A stretch of 64,000 nucleotides of DNA from an uncultured Clostridia bacterium (GTDB lineage: Bacteria > Bacillota > Clostridia > Christensenellales > Aristaeellaceae). Positions 33,501-42,275 of the stretch are shown one piece after another. Each line of letters begins with the position of its first letter. Position 1 is the stretch's first letter. The notes beneath the pieces were generated by a model. The model was not told the DNA's origin, did not search any database, and saw only the letters and a list, made by a program, of their open reading frames with translations. A program made the translations under genes and the position numbers. The stretch spans positions 1 to 64,000 of the forward strand of contig CAKTWP010000003.1 in the NCBI GenBank assembly GCA_934630705.1, in the 5' to 3' direction.

Positions 33501-33527
33501 TGGCGTGGCGCCGACGCAGCCCAAGCC

Positions 33528-35114
33528 TTATTTCTTCTTTTTCCGGGGCTTCTCCATGAATCCGCCCACGGCCACCGCCACGGCAGCCAGGAAGCAGATC
33601 ACGCTGTACCAGGACAGCCCGCCTGCCAGCGGCGCCGCTTCCCGCAGCAGCCCGCCGCAGATCAGCAGCGCGGCAGCCAGCAGCGCGGCGCAGAGCCGAA
33701 GGGTGGTTTCCCGGATGAGCCTGGCCAGATCGCTGCCTGCGTGATGCTCCAGCCCCACATTGGCCTCGCCCTTGAGCGCTGTGCGCAGTGCATCGGCCAG
33801 CAGAGAGGGAATTTCCAGGGATTTATGTGCGCTTTCATACAGCGCCTGAACATCCCGGGCCAGCTCGGCGCGCCAGTTGATGTTCTTGAACATCTGGTCG
33901 CCCAGCCGGGCCGACACCACGGACATCACGTTAATGCTGGGACTCAGATCAGCCACCACCCCTTCGATGGTGGCCAGGCCCCGGGCCAGCATGGTCAGGC
34001 TGCCGGGCATGGCGATGCCGTTTTTCTTCATTACCTCGGTGAGGTCCTCAAACACCCTGGCCAGATCCATGCTGCCCAGATCCGCCGTGCCGTATCGATC
34101 CAGCAGCGCTTCAATATCCCGGTACAGCTGCCGGCGATCCGGCTCCCCGTGGAATTGGCCCAGGCCCAGCACAGCGTCCCGGCACAGGTTAATATCCCCC
34201 CGGGCCACGCCGGTCACGGCCTGCCCCACCAGTGTGCGCTCCCGATCGGACAGGGAGCCCATCATGCCCATGTCCAGCCAGACGATTTTTCCGTCCCGCA
34301 CCCGCAGATTGCCCGGATGGGGATCGGCGTGGAAAAAGCCGTCCTCCATAATCTGACGGATATAATTGTCCGCCAGCTTGGCGCCGATCTCGGAAAGATC
34401 ATAGCCCGCATCCAAAAGCGCGGCCCGGTCGTCAATGGCGATGCCATCGATTCGCTCCATCACCAGCACGTGGGTGGTGGTGTATTCCCGATAGAGCAGA
34501 GGAGACGTGACAAACGCCACATCCTGATTCAGCTTGCGGAACCGCTCCAGATTGGCCGCCTCCGTCTGGAAATTCATTTCCTCCTGCGCCACCACCCACA
34601 TCTCGTCCAGCACCTGATTAAAATCCACCAGATCGCTGACGGGGGTATATTGCAGCAGCTTGCATGCCTGCTTGAGCAGCATGATATCCCGGCTCATAAT
34701 ATCGTGGATACCTTCCCGCTGCACCTTCACAACCACCTGTTCACCGCTGCAAAGCACGGCGGCGTGGGCCTGGGCGATGGAAGCGCTGCCCAGCGCCTGT
34801 TCGTCAAAGGAAGAAAAGACCTCCTCCAATGGCCGGCCATAGGAACACTCCACGATCTGCGCCACCTGAGCATAGGGCATGGGGGACACGGAACTGCGCA
34901 GCTTTTTCAGGGCCTCGCAGTATTCCTTGGGCAGAATGTCTGAGCGCATGGACAGAATCTGCCCCAGCTTGATAAACGTGGGGCCCAGCTCTTCGATCAC
35001 CGCGCAGAGCTTTTCCGGCGTTACGCCCTTCACCAGTTCATGGCGGCGCACCACCTCCATGATTTCCATCAGGCGTTGGCGGTTTTCGGTCTTGTTTTCA
35101 TTGCGTACAGCCAT
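33528..35114 (-). CDS. ABC1/AarF/UbiB-family atypical kinase
   Basis: 528 residues. Family motifs in order: the KxGQ motif in FIKLGQILSMRSD, the Ala-rich loop GSASIAQAHAA, the catalytic-type lysine in VVVKVQR, EEMNFQTEAANL, HADPHPGN and the LDMGMMG metal loop. The C-terminus (about 470-520) carries two membrane helices followed by a basic KPRKKKK tail. Members act in membrane lipid or isoprenoid homeostasis; in quinone-less Clostridia the true role is unknown. It follows the phasin-like gene by 12 bases on the same strand, so they form an operon. Confidence 0.93.
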   Translation of the reverse strand: MAVRNENKTENRQRLMEIMEVVRRHELVKGVTPEKLCAVIEELGPTFIKLGQILSMRSDILPKEYCEALKKLRSSVSPMPYAQVAQIVECSYGRPLEEVFSSFDEQALGSASIAQAHAAVLCSGEQVVVKVQREGIHDIMSRDIMLLKQACKLLQYTPVSDLVDFNQVLDEMWVVAQEEMNFQTEAANLERFRKLNQDVAFVTSPLLYREYTTTHVLVMERIDGIAIDDRAALLDAGYDLSEIGAKLADNYIRQIMEDGFFHADPHPGNLRVRDGKIVWLDMGMMGSLSDRERTLVGQAVTGVARGDINLCRDAVLGLGQFHGEPDRRQLYRDIEALLDRYGTADLGSMDLARVFEDLTEVMKKNGIAMPGSLTMLARGLATIEGVVADLSPSINVMSVVSARLGDQMFKNINWRAELARDVQALYESAHKSLEIPSLLADALRTALKGEANVGLEHHAGSDLARLIRETTLRLCAALLAAALLICGGLLREAAPLAGGLSWYSVICFLAAVAVAVGGFMEKPRKKKK

Positions 35115-35126
35115 GGATACTCCTTG

Positions 35127-35513
35127 TTATTCGGCTTTTGTTTCGTCAGTTTCCGGCACTTCAGCGTTTTTGGGCGTATCGTCAGCGGTTTCGGCCGGGG
35201 CAGCGGCAGCGCAGCGGGCCTCCTCGGCAGCCTGGATGCGCGCCTTCAGGGCGGCAAGCTGATCTTCGTCCATGGTATCCACGGCGTTCATCAGCGCATC
35301 ATCCGGGCTGGACACGTTCACCGTGACGTTTTCCTTGATGGCTTCCTTGATGTTATGCTTCAGTTCTTCGTTGAGCACCTTGCCCTGTTCCACGGTCAGT
35401 TCGCCTTTTTTCACCAGTTCCTTGAGCACTTCCTCAGACTTTTCCTTCGTGGCTACCGCCGCGCCGATGCCGGCCAGAATCAGCTTCCGAATGCTTTCTC
35501 CCAATTGATCCAT
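35127..35513 (-). CDS. phasin-like helical protein
   Basis: 128 residues. An N-terminal amphipathic/hydrophobic helix (IRKLILAGIGAAVATKEK), then a long charged coiled coil (EEVLKELVKKGELTVEQGKVLNEELKHN), and an acidic low-complexity tail (DDTPKNAEVPETDETKAE). The first 70 residues resemble phasin-superfamily proteins that often precede ABC1 kinases in Clostridia. It probably binds the membrane surface or a lipid body and partners the kinase (inference from operon). Start ATG 35513 behind AAAGGAG. Confidence 0.65.
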   Translation of the reverse strand: MDQLGESIRKLILAGIGAAVATKEKSEEVLKELVKKGELTVEQGKVLNEELKHNIKEAIKENVTVNVSSPDDALMNAVDTMDEDQLAALKARIQAAEEARCAAAAPAETADDTPKNAEVPETDETKAE

Positions 35514-35719
35514 ATGAATGCTCCTTTCAGCTGCTGTGCGTCCGGGCATGGAGCCCGGGAAATTGTAAGATTTGCAGCCGGTTAAACCCGCTGCATATGC
35601 GTATAATTCCATAAAAGGACCGTGAAGTCCTGCTTTTTCGCCATGGAAAAATGCAGAACCGCGGCGGCTTTCCTAAAACAGCAAATGAAAAAATCCGCCG
35701 CGGATGCGACGGAAAGCAA

Positions 35720-36853
35720 TCAGACCAGGAGCAGGCAAAACACCGTAAGCACCAGCAGAAAGCCGAAATTCAGCAGGGCGAACAAGCCTAGATACATTTT
35801 GGTTTCTTCCCGATAATGAGAAGTGAATTCCCGGAAAGTAATCAGAGAGGCCAGGGATGCAATCAGCGTGCCCGTACCGCCAATATTCACGCCCAGCAGC
35901 AGCGGCGCATACCGGGATGTGAATTGGGACAGCAGAATGGCCGAGGGCACGTTGCTGATTACCTGACAGGACAGCACGGCCGTCAGCAGCGGATTCCATT
36001 GCAGCAGCCCGGAGAAAAAAGTCCGAACCGGGGCAAGCCGGCTCATGTTTCCGGCAAAAATGAAGAAGCATACGAAGGTGAGCAGCAGGCCGTAATCCAC
36101 CATCCTCAGGGCTTTAGGATCCATCAGCAGCAGCGCGGCGACCACCGCGGCCAGCACCAGCCAGATGGGCAGCACCCGGAACACCATCAGAATCGTCAGG
36201 CTGAACAGCAGCAGATAGACGGCGGTTCGCATAGGGGGCAGGCGGTCCTCCTGACGGTCGTCAATGCGCAGGCTGTGCTGCGGCAGCAGAAAGCAGCAGG
36301 CCGAAACCAGCGCGATGGCCACCAGAAAAGGCCAGAGCATGATGGACATGAATTCGCCGGTGGGAATCTGAAAATGGGCATACAGATACAGGTTTTGCGG
36401 ATTGCCAAAGGGCGTGAGCATGCCGCCCAGATTAGCGGCGATATTTTGCAGAATGAATACCAGCGCCACATCCCGCTTTCGCCCCGCAGTGGAAAACACG
36501 AAATAGCCCAGCGGCAGAAACGTGATCAGCGCCATATCGTTGGCAATCAGCATGGAGCCGATAAACGTGATCCACACCAGCGCCAGCGCGGCGGCTCGGG
36601 CATTGCCCGTGAGCCGGATAATCCGCCGGGCCAGAATGGCAAAAAAATGAATATTCTTCAGCGCACAGACCACGGCCAGCGTGCCGAAAAGACAGCAAAG
36701 GGTCTTTACATCAAAGTAATCGGCATACTGCGCATCCGGCGGCACCAGAAATGCGGAAATCGCTGCCGCGGCGAAAGCGATGACCAGCACGGCGCTTTTG
36801 CGAATCCACCGCCATAATTGTCCGGGAATCCCTGCCTTTTCTGCCTGAATCAT
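35720..36853 (-). CDS. SLC13/ArsB-type anion permease
   Basis: 377 residues with about ten membrane helices in two inverted halves, each with a family loop: SMLIANDMALITFLPLG in the first and CQVISNVPSAILLSQF in the second (N-D and SNVPSAI substrate-site signatures of the ion transporter superfamily). Substrate could be a dicarboxylate, citrate or arsenite; the sequence alone does not decide. At 377 residues it is shorter than typical 420-470. Start ATG 36853 behind a G8 run. A clear promoter lies upstream, so it stands alone. Confidence 0.85.
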   Translation of the reverse strand: MIQAEKAGIPGQLWRWIRKSAVLVIAFAAAAISAFLVPPDAQYADYFDVKTLCCLFGTLAVVCALKNIHFFAILARRIIRLTGNARAAALALVWITFIGSMLIANDMALITFLPLGYFVFSTAGRKRDVALVFILQNIAANLGGMLTPFGNPQNLYLYAHFQIPTGEFMSIMLWPFLVAIALVSACCFLLPQHSLRIDDRQEDRLPPMRTAVYLLLFSLTILMVFRVLPIWLVLAAVVAALLLMDPKALRMVDYGLLLTFVCFFIFAGNMSRLAPVRTFFSGLLQWNPLLTAVLSCQVISNVPSAILLSQFTSRYAPLLLGVNIGGTGTLIASLASLITFREFTSHYREETKMYLGLFALLNFGFLLVLTVFCLLLV

Positions 36854-36898
36854 CCGATATTGCCCCCCCCTGATACGCGTTTTCTGCAAACGGACTCC

Positions 36899-36927
36899 AT
36901 CATAAGCATCAGGAGAGGAATTGTCAA
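36899..36927 (-). promoter_or_regulatory. promoter of the permease gene
   Basis: On the minus strand a perfect TTGACA (36927-36922), 17-base spacer and TATGAT (36904-36899). The transcript leader to the start is about 40 nt. Confidence 0.85.
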
Positions 36928-37078
36928 TAGAAAACGCTGAAAAAGAATGCCTGCTTTGTGCCGACATCTTGCTCAATCGCACCTCTGCAAACGGCTGTAA
37001 AAGCGATTCGTCATCATGCTAAATTGATTTTACATAAAAATGAATGGAAAAAGAGGGGTTTTCCGGGCGAAAATGCGG

Positions 37079-37084
37079 TATAAT
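37079..37084 (+). promoter_or_regulatory. -10 element of the dehydrogenase gene
   Basis: A perfect TATAAT lies 39 bases upstream of the start. No good -35 is visible at 17 bases (GGGTTT), so an activator may be needed. Confidence 0.5.
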
Positions 37085-37122
37085 ATCAGCCAGAAATGCG
37101 ATCTTTCGGAGGTGGCGCAAGC

Positions 37123-38115
37123 ATGAAAGCAATTTATGTGAATGAACGTCAGGGCCTGATGGACTATGTATACACGCCCAAGCAGCACGACCGGCTGCGG
37201 ACGCTGGCGGAGATTGACACGAGCAAAGTATATACCCGGCAGGAGCTGGACAATCCCGCTGCGGAGCAGGCCGAGGCCATTTTCTCCACCTGGGGGATGC
37301 CGGCGCTGACGCGGGAAGAAATCGATCGATACTTCCCCAATGTGAAGGAAATCTATTATGCTGCGGGCAGCGTGCAGCTTTTTGCCCGGCCCTGGCTGGA
37401 AAAGGGCGTACGGGTGTTCAGCGCCTGGCAGTGCAACGCCGTGCCGGTAGCACGGTTCACGGTGGGGCAGATCCTGCTGGCGCTGAAGGGCTATTTCCGC
37501 GCCGTGCAGCTGCAAATCAGCCGAGACAGCGCCAGAAGCATGGCCCGGCATTATCCGGGCAGCTATGAAGCCCGGGTGGGCCTGCTGGGCTGCGGCGCCA
37601 TTGGCAGCCGGGTGGCGAAAATGCTTCAGGGGATGGATGTGGAAGTGCTGGTATTCGATCCCTTCCTGTCCGACGAACGGGCCGCAGAGCTGCAGGTGCG
37701 CAAAACCACGATGGAAGAAATCTTTTCCACCTGCGATGTGATTTCCAATCATCTGGCCAATCTGCCCGCCACCCGCCATATCATCAAAAAAGAGCATCTG
37801 TTTTCCATGCGCCCTTACGCCACCTTTATCAACACCGGCCGGGGGGCGCAGCTGGACGAGATGGAGCTGAAAGACGCGCTGCTGGCCGATCCCACCCGCA
37901 CGGCGCTGATGGACGTGCTGGATAACGAAGCGGCGGCGGACGCCAATCCGCTGCTCTATCTGCGCAACTGCATCGTTTCGCCGCATATGGCCGGTTCCAG
38001 CGGCAACGAGGTACACCGGATGTCCGAAAGCATGCTTGACACCTTTGCCGCAGTTCGGGCAGGGGAAAAGGTTGCCTGCGAGGTGACGCTGGCCCAGCTG
38101 GAAACCATGGCGTAA
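37123..38115 (+). CDS. D-isomer specific 2-hydroxyacid dehydrogenase family protein
   Basis: 330 residues, NAD(P)-dependent oxidoreductase fold. The Rossmann motif is VGLLGCGAIGSRVAKML (about 147-163). The active-site triad is Arg in FINTGRGAQ, Glu in MDVLDNE and His in SPHMAGSS. The substrate domain (1-100 and C-terminus) does not match GyaR, LdhA or SerA closely. It could act on a sugar acid or similar. Start ATG 37123 behind GGAGGTGG; a terminator follows. No adjacent pathway gene identifies the substrate. Confidence 0.85.
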   Translation: MKAIYVNERQGLMDYVYTPKQHDRLRTLAEIDTSKVYTRQELDNPAAEQAEAIFSTWGMPALTREEIDRYFPNVKEIYYAAGSVQLFARPWLEKGVRVFSAWQCNAVPVARFTVGQILLALKGYFRAVQLQISRDSARSMARHYPGSYEARVGLLGCGAIGSRVAKMLQGMDVEVLVFDPFLSDERAAELQVRKTTMEEIFSTCDVISNHLANLPATRHIIKKEHLFSMRPYATFINTGRGAQLDEMELKDALLADPTRTALMDVLDNEAAADANPLLYLRNCIVSPHMAGSSGNEVHRMSESMLDTFAAVRAGEKVACEVTLAQLETMA

Positions 38116-38133
38116 ACGCCAGAATACGACATT

Positions 38134-38183
38134 AAAAAAGCGCTCACGAAGGCAGAAATGTTCCGCTTCCGGAGCGTTTTTTT
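38134..38183 (+). terminator. terminator of the dehydrogenase gene
   Basis: AAAAAAGCGCTC pairs with GAGCGTTTTTTT (one G-T pair) around an internally paired loop (GAAG/CTTC), ending in T7. The A-rich left arm also gives a T-run for the convergent dipeptidase gene, so it may act in both directions. Confidence 0.75.
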
Positions 38184-38276
38184 CGTGCCGCGTTGTCCCC
38201 TGGCGGCGGCGATTGGTTTTCGTTGCGTCTCCGGGTGCAGGGGATGCCGCCGGATGCTTTTTCGAAAGAAGGTCTG

Positions 38277-39743
38277 TTATGCGTCCGACCGGGCGAAGGC
38301 GTTTTTCATTTCGCAGCTGGCGCTGAACAGCACCTTGGAAAGCACTGCGTCGGTCAGGGCGCGGGCCTGATCAGCCATTTGCTGATTGCGCCGGGTCAGG
38401 AATGCGGCTGCGTCCTCCGGTGCTTCCGCCTGATAAAGCGCATCGCTTTCCCGAATCATGCGATGGGCCACCGTGGCCATGCTCAGCTGATAGCGCTCGA
38501 TATGGCTGATGCAGGCCGGATAATGGGCGTCCGCCAGCGCGCCGATCAGCCGGCTGGCCCAATAGAAATTGTCCGTGGAAACGGTATCGCTGGTCTGGGA
38601 CAGATAGGCGGGCGCATCATCCACCCACGTATAGAAGGGCACGGCGGCATTGAAGGCATTGGAGCCTACTGCAATCCATTCCACCCCCGTCAGCGCCGCG
38701 GGCATGCCGGGCCGCAGCTGGGTGATGGCCATAAAGTTGTTGCGGTTGATGCCGATGGGGCGATACATGCCCCGCCTGGCCGGGTCGCCATGGCGATCAT
38801 ATGGATTGTATTCCGTGCCCTGATAATAGGAGGAGAGTACGTATTTGATATCCTCGATGGTCGCCTTCCGTTCAGGCCGCAGGCTCCAGGGCAGATTATC
38901 AGAAGCGGGCCGGTATTCTGCGTCGGGGCCATCCCAGCGATAGGTGGTGGGGTTCAGATACCGCAGCATGAACCAGGCACGGGGCGTATTATAGGAATGA
39001 TCCGAATCGCTGTGGCTGCCAAAGGCCGCCCGGGCGTCAAAGCGGGCGCAGGCTTTGGGCTTATCGCCGCACATGGCCAGATCCAGATGATGCCGGGATA
39101 CAAAATCCGCCAGATCGGCATCGCAGAGATGCTCCCGGGCCGGGCCGTACGCATCGACAAAATCAAAAACATCAATGCCCTGCTGATTGGGCATCACCAC
39201 ATAGCTGTCATCCGGCACTCGCTTGGCCATCCAATGATGGCCGCCGATGGACTCAAACCACCAGATTTCGTTCAGATCCTGAAAGCCGACGCCGTTCATT
39301 TCATAGGTGCCATACCGCTCAATCAGCGCGCCCAGCCGCACCACGCCCTCCCGGGCGGAGCGGATATAGGGCAGCACGATGGTGAGCATATCCTCCTCGC
39401 CAATGCCGCCCTTCACCAGCGGATCGGCCCCCAGCACCCGGGGATTGGAGGTGATGGTTTCGGTTTCGGTCATGGCCACGTTGCAGGCGTTAATGCCCGC
39501 TTCGCCCCAGACGCCCTTGTCCGGCAGGGCGTTGGGCATGGCCGTATAGCGCATGGGCTGCTCCGGCAGATCGATTTCCACCTTGGAAATCACGCTCTGA
39601 TAATGCCGGGGCTGGCTTTCCGGCTGCACCACAATCATTTTCTTGGGCTCAAAGTGGCCAGCGCCTGAATCCTCGTTTCGGGCCATGAGGGTGGAGCCGT
39701 CATAAGAAGCGTTTTTGCCAACCAGAATCGTGGTGCAGGGCAT
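38277..39743 (-). CDS. C69-family dipeptidase
   Basis: 488 residues, an Ntn hydrolase of peptidase family C69 (PepD-like). The start MPCTTILVGKNASYDG places the nucleophilic cysteine at position 3, to become the N-terminus after removal of two residues, followed by LMARNEDSG. Further family segments are GINACNVAMTETETI and RHHLDLAMCGDKPKACARFD. It cleaves a broad range of dipeptides, with a cytoplasmic location inferred from absence of a signal peptide. The ATG at 39743 has a strong GGAGGTGG. Own promoter upstream. Confidence 0.92.
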   Translation of the reverse strand: MPCTTILVGKNASYDGSTLMARNEDSGAGHFEPKKMIVVQPESQPRHYQSVISKVEIDLPEQPMRYTAMPNALPDKGVWGEAGINACNVAMTETETITSNPRVLGADPLVKGGIGEEDMLTIVLPYIRSAREGVVRLGALIERYGTYEMNGVGFQDLNEIWWFESIGGHHWMAKRVPDDSYVVMPNQQGIDVFDFVDAYGPAREHLCDADLADFVSRHHLDLAMCGDKPKACARFDARAAFGSHSDSDHSYNTPRAWFMLRYLNPTTYRWDGPDAEYRPASDNLPWSLRPERKATIEDIKYVLSSYYQGTEYNPYDRHGDPARRGMYRPIGINRNNFMAITQLRPGMPAALTGVEWIAVGSNAFNAAVPFYTWVDDAPAYLSQTSDTVSTDNFYWASRLIGALADAHYPACISHIERYQLSMATVAHRMIRESDALYQAEAPEDAAAFLTRRNQQMADQARALTDAVLSKVLFSASCEMKNAFARSDA

Positions 39744-39777
39744 GAAAGCCACCTCCTGAAAACATTTTCGCAGGATC

Positions 39778-39806
39778 GTTATAGCATGAAATGCCGGTTT
39801 ATGCAA
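39778..39806 (-). promoter_or_regulatory. promoter of the dipeptidase gene
   Basis: On the minus strand TTGCAT (39806-39801), 17-base spacer ending TGC (extended -10), TATAAC (39783-39778). The leader is short, about 28 nt. Confidence 0.8.
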
Positions 39807-40156
39807 GGGCGGCGCTGCTTTTTTTCGGTTTTTCGGCGGTGAAGGGCCATGGGCGGAAAATGATGACGGGAATATGGAAACGATGAAAATGACTTGGATG
39901 ATGATTTTCTCCTCGATTACAGCGTTTCGGACGGTTTTTCAATTGACCGCGGGCGTGGGCGCTTTTTTCCGGGTGGTTGGCATTGTGTGCCCGGGGCCTA
40001 TGGCTTTGGCGTTCGTGGCGAATGACACTATGATTGACAACTGCGTTACCGATGGCGCCGCCTGCCAGGAGTTTCACGCGGCGCTGCGGGAAATCTGCAT
40101 CCGGTTGATGCCGGGGAAACGGAAACGGTATCCTTACGGATGCAATGGAACTGGGG
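39807..40156. other. 350-bp gap without a supported gene
   Basis: Short open frames exist on both strands (117 residues on +, 160 on -), but none has an RBS or a recognisable motif. One + frame encodes an acidic then Gly/Arg-rich stretch (DDDFLLDYSVSDGF) before a stop. It may be an eroded gene. A bidirectional terminator closes the gap on the right. Confidence 0.4.
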
Positions 40157-40182
40157 AAAAGCCTGCTGATGCGGGCTTTTTT
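40157..40182. terminator. bidirectional hairpin terminator
   Basis: AAAAGCCTGC pairs with GCGGGCTTTT (one T-G pair) around TGAT; T6 follows on + and T4 on -. There is no confident gene ending into it on the + strand, which leaves open a small RNA in the gap. Confidence 0.75.
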
Positions 40183-40201
40183 CAGAAAAAGGACGGGATA
40201 C

Positions 40202-40230
40202 TTGTCATTTTTCTCTATATGTGGTAAAAT
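40202..40230 (+). promoter_or_regulatory. promoter of the plsX-acpP-rnc-smc operon
   Basis: TTGTCA at 40202-40207, 17-base spacer, TAAAAT at 40225-40230. It is the first promoter of the long co-directional block. No FapR-like operator is evident. Confidence 0.8.
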
Positions 40231-40270
40231 ATCTTGGCTTATATTCAGCCGTAGAACGGAGAGGAAAGCA

Positions 40271-41287
40271 ATGACCCACATTTATCTGGATGCCATGGGC
40301 GGCGATAACGCGCCGCAATGCACGGTGGACGGAGCGCTGGAAGCGCTGCGGGCGGACGCGGATTTGCAGGTGACGCTGGCGGGACCGCAGGCTCAGCTGG
40401 AGCCGCTGCTGCAATCCGCCGGCGATGTGCGCAGCCGCATCCTGCTGGATGACGCGCCGGAGATCATCACCAACCACGACGCGCCGGTAATGGCGGTTCG
40501 CCAGAAGAAAAACTCCGCTGTGGTAAAGGGCATGCTGGCCGTGCGGGAAGGCGCGGCGGACGGCTTTGTTTCCGCCGGTTCCACCGGGGCCACGCTGGCT
40601 GGCGGCATGTTCCGCCTGGGCCGGATTGACGGTGTGGAGCGACCGGCTCTTGCGCCGCTGCTGCCCAACGGCAAAGGCTTTTTCTGCCTGATCGACTGCG
40701 GCGCCAACGTGGATTGCCTGCCCCAGTATCTGCCCCAGTTCGGGGTGATGGGCAGCGCGTATATGCGCTGCGTACGGGGGCTTTCCGATCCCCGGGTGGG
40801 TCTGGTGAATATCGGAGCGGAGGCCGAAAAGGGCAATGCCCTGTGCAAGGCGGCCTATCCGCTGATGGAGAAAGCGCCTTTCCGCTTCGTAGGCAATATT
40901 GAGGGCCGGGATATTACTGCCGATCTGGCCGACGTGGTGGTTGCCGACGGGTTTTCCGGCAACCTGATTTTGAAATTCATGGAAGGCGTGGCAGGCACCC
41001 TGCTTGGAATGATTAAGCGGGAACTGCTGGCCGACACCCGGGGCAAAATCGGCGCGCTGATCGCCAAGCCGGCTTTCCGTCGGGTGAAAAAGGCCATGGA
41101 TTATACCGAGGTGGGCGGCGCGCCGCTGCTGGGGGTAAGAGGCGTGGTGGTGAAAGCCCACGGCTCCAGCAACGCCCATGCCATTGCCTGCGCCATCCGC
41201 CAGGCGGCGCTGATGGCCCGCAAGGGCGTTGTATCCGCCATTGAGACCGAAATCACCAAACAGCTCCAGGAAACGGAGCAGCAGTAA
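40271..41287 (+). CDS. plsX: phosphate acyltransferase PlsX
   Basis: 338 residues. Makes acyl-phosphate from acyl-ACP, the donor for PlsY in phosphatidic acid synthesis; peripheral membrane enzyme. Signature start IYLDAMGGDNAP, then GSTGATLAGGMFRLGRI, PNGKGFFCLIDCGAN and VVADGFSGNLILKFMEG. Full-length. The ATG at 40271 follows GAGAGGAAAG; longer open frames upstream cross the promoter. acpP follows after 17 bases, the common Firmicutes arrangement. Confidence 0.97.
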   Translation: MTHIYLDAMGGDNAPQCTVDGALEALRADADLQVTLAGPQAQLEPLLQSAGDVRSRILLDDAPEIITNHDAPVMAVRQKKNSAVVKGMLAVREGAADGFVSAGSTGATLAGGMFRLGRIDGVERPALAPLLPNGKGFFCLIDCGANVDCLPQYLPQFGVMGSAYMRCVRGLSDPRVGLVNIGAEAEKGNALCKAAYPLMEKAPFRFVGNIEGRDITADLADVVVADGFSGNLILKFMEGVAGTLLGMIKRELLADTRGKIGALIAKPAFRRVKKAMDYTEVGGAPLLGVRGVVVKAHGSSNAHAIACAIRQAALMARKGVVSAIETEITKQLQETEQQ

Positions 41288-41304
41288 AAAAGGAGGAAAC
41301 AAAA

Positions 41305-41535
41305 ATGGTATTTGACACCGTGGCCGGCATGATTGCCAAGCAGCTGAAAATGGACGTGAAGGACGTGACCGCCGATAAGCGGCTGGTGGAAGACCTCAAG
41401 GCCGACAGCGCCAACGTGATGGTGCTGATTATGGATCTGGAAGACGAATTTAATATGACCGTGGACGACGCCGCCATCACCACCCTGAAAACCGTGGGCG
41501 ATGTGGTGAAGTATATCGAGTCCAAGCAGCAGTAA
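41305..41535 (+). CDS. acpP: acyl carrier protein
   Basis: 76 residues, acidic four-helix protein. The phosphopantetheine attachment serine is Ser35 in LKADSANVM, followed by the recognition helix LIMDLEDEFNM. The classic motif is DSLDxVEL-like; here the residue after Ser is Ala and the helix has VMVLIMDLE, a moderate variation. AAAGGAGG lies at the right distance. Carries acyl chains for PlsX just upstream and fatty acid synthase elsewhere. Confidence 0.95.
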   Translation: MVFDTVAGMIAKQLKMDVKDVTADKRLVEDLKADSANVMVLIMDLEDEFNMTVDDAAITTLKTVGDVVKYIESKQQ

Positions 41536-41553
41536 GCAATTCTGATGCAGCGC

Positions 41554-41580
41554 GGCGCGTTCACGAAGGGTGGGCGCGCC
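41554..41580 (+). promoter_or_regulatory. stem-loop in the rnc leader
   Basis: GGCGCGTTCA pairs with TGGGCGCGCC (two G-T pairs) giving 10 bp around CGAAGGG. It lies between acpP and rnc, 26 bases before the rnc start, with no T-run, so it is unlikely to be a terminator. It could be an RNase III cleavage site for autoregulation. Confidence 0.5.
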
Positions 41581-41606
41581 AAACTGATGTAAAGAGGATG
41601 GAAACA

Positions 41607-42269
41607 ATGCAGGATTATTCGCATCTGGAGCAGGCAATCGGCCATGTATTTCAAAATCGCGCCCTTCTCCGCCAGGCGCTTACCCATCCGTCCGTGGGGC
41701 AGCGCAATAATCAGCGGCTGGAGTTTCTGGGCGATGCGGTGCTGGAGCTTTGCGTGAGCGAGAAAATCTATGAAAAGCACCCGGAAATGCATGAAGGAGC
41801 CATGACACAACTGCGCCAGAAGCTGGTGCGGGAAGAAAAGCTGGCGCAGGCTGCCCAGAGCATCCATCTTGGCGATGCGCTGCTGATGGACAAAAGTTGT
41901 GAAGCCACCGGCGGGCGTAAGAATCCCAGTGTGCTGTGCGATGCATTTGAATCCGTGCTGGCCGCCGTGTATCTGGATGGGGGCTTCGACGCAGCCCGGG
42001 AGATGGTGCTGCGGCTGATCGGCGATTGCTCCGAAACCGGGGATGCGGATGGGAAAAGCGCCCTGCAAGAATTCCTTCAGGCTCAGGGCCGGCCATCGCC
42101 CTGCTATGAAACCGTGGCCGAAACCGGCCCGGCTCATGAGCGGGTGTTCGAGGTGGCGGTGCTCATTGACGGTCAGGAAGCGGCCCGGGGAAAGGGCACC
42201 AGCAAAAAACGGGCGGAGCAGGAAGCAGCCGGCCTGGCGCTGAAGCTCATCCGGGGCTTGGGGGATTAA
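41607..42269 (+). CDS. rnc: ribonuclease III
   Basis: 220 residues. Cuts double-stranded RNA in rRNA and mRNA processing. The catalytic signature NQRLEFLGDAVLEL is at 35-48, with EVVLAAVYLDGG-type second metal segment (ESVLAAVYLDGGFDAA) at about 115-130. The double-stranded RNA-binding domain covers about 150-218 (KSALQEFLQAQG, GKGTSKKRAEQEAAGLALK). The ATG at 41607 has the better RBS spacing (AGAGG 41593-41597) than ATG 41598. smc starts 6 bases after the stop. Confidence 0.97.
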   Translation: MQDYSHLEQAIGHVFQNRALLRQALTHPSVGQRNNQRLEFLGDAVLELCVSEKIYEKHPEMHEGAMTQLRQKLVREEKLAQAAQSIHLGDALLMDKSCEATGGRKNPSVLCDAFESVLAAVYLDGGFDAAREMVLRLIGDCSETGDADGKSALQEFLQAQGRPSPCYETVAETGPAHERVFEVAVLIDGQEAARGKGTSKKRAEQEAAGLALKLIRGLGD

Positions 42270-42275
42270 ACGCAG

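Noticed and set aside
31053..34943. 1,296-codon open frame on the + strand
   Set aside because: It is antisense to the alpha-galactosidase and ABC1 kinase genes, both with clear catalytic motifs, RBS and terminators. Its His/Gln/Pro-rich composition is typical of shadow frames in GC-rich DNA.
39874..40227. 117-codon + frame in the plsX upstream gap
   Set aside because: No RBS, it runs through a terminator and the plsX promoter, and has no recognisable motif.
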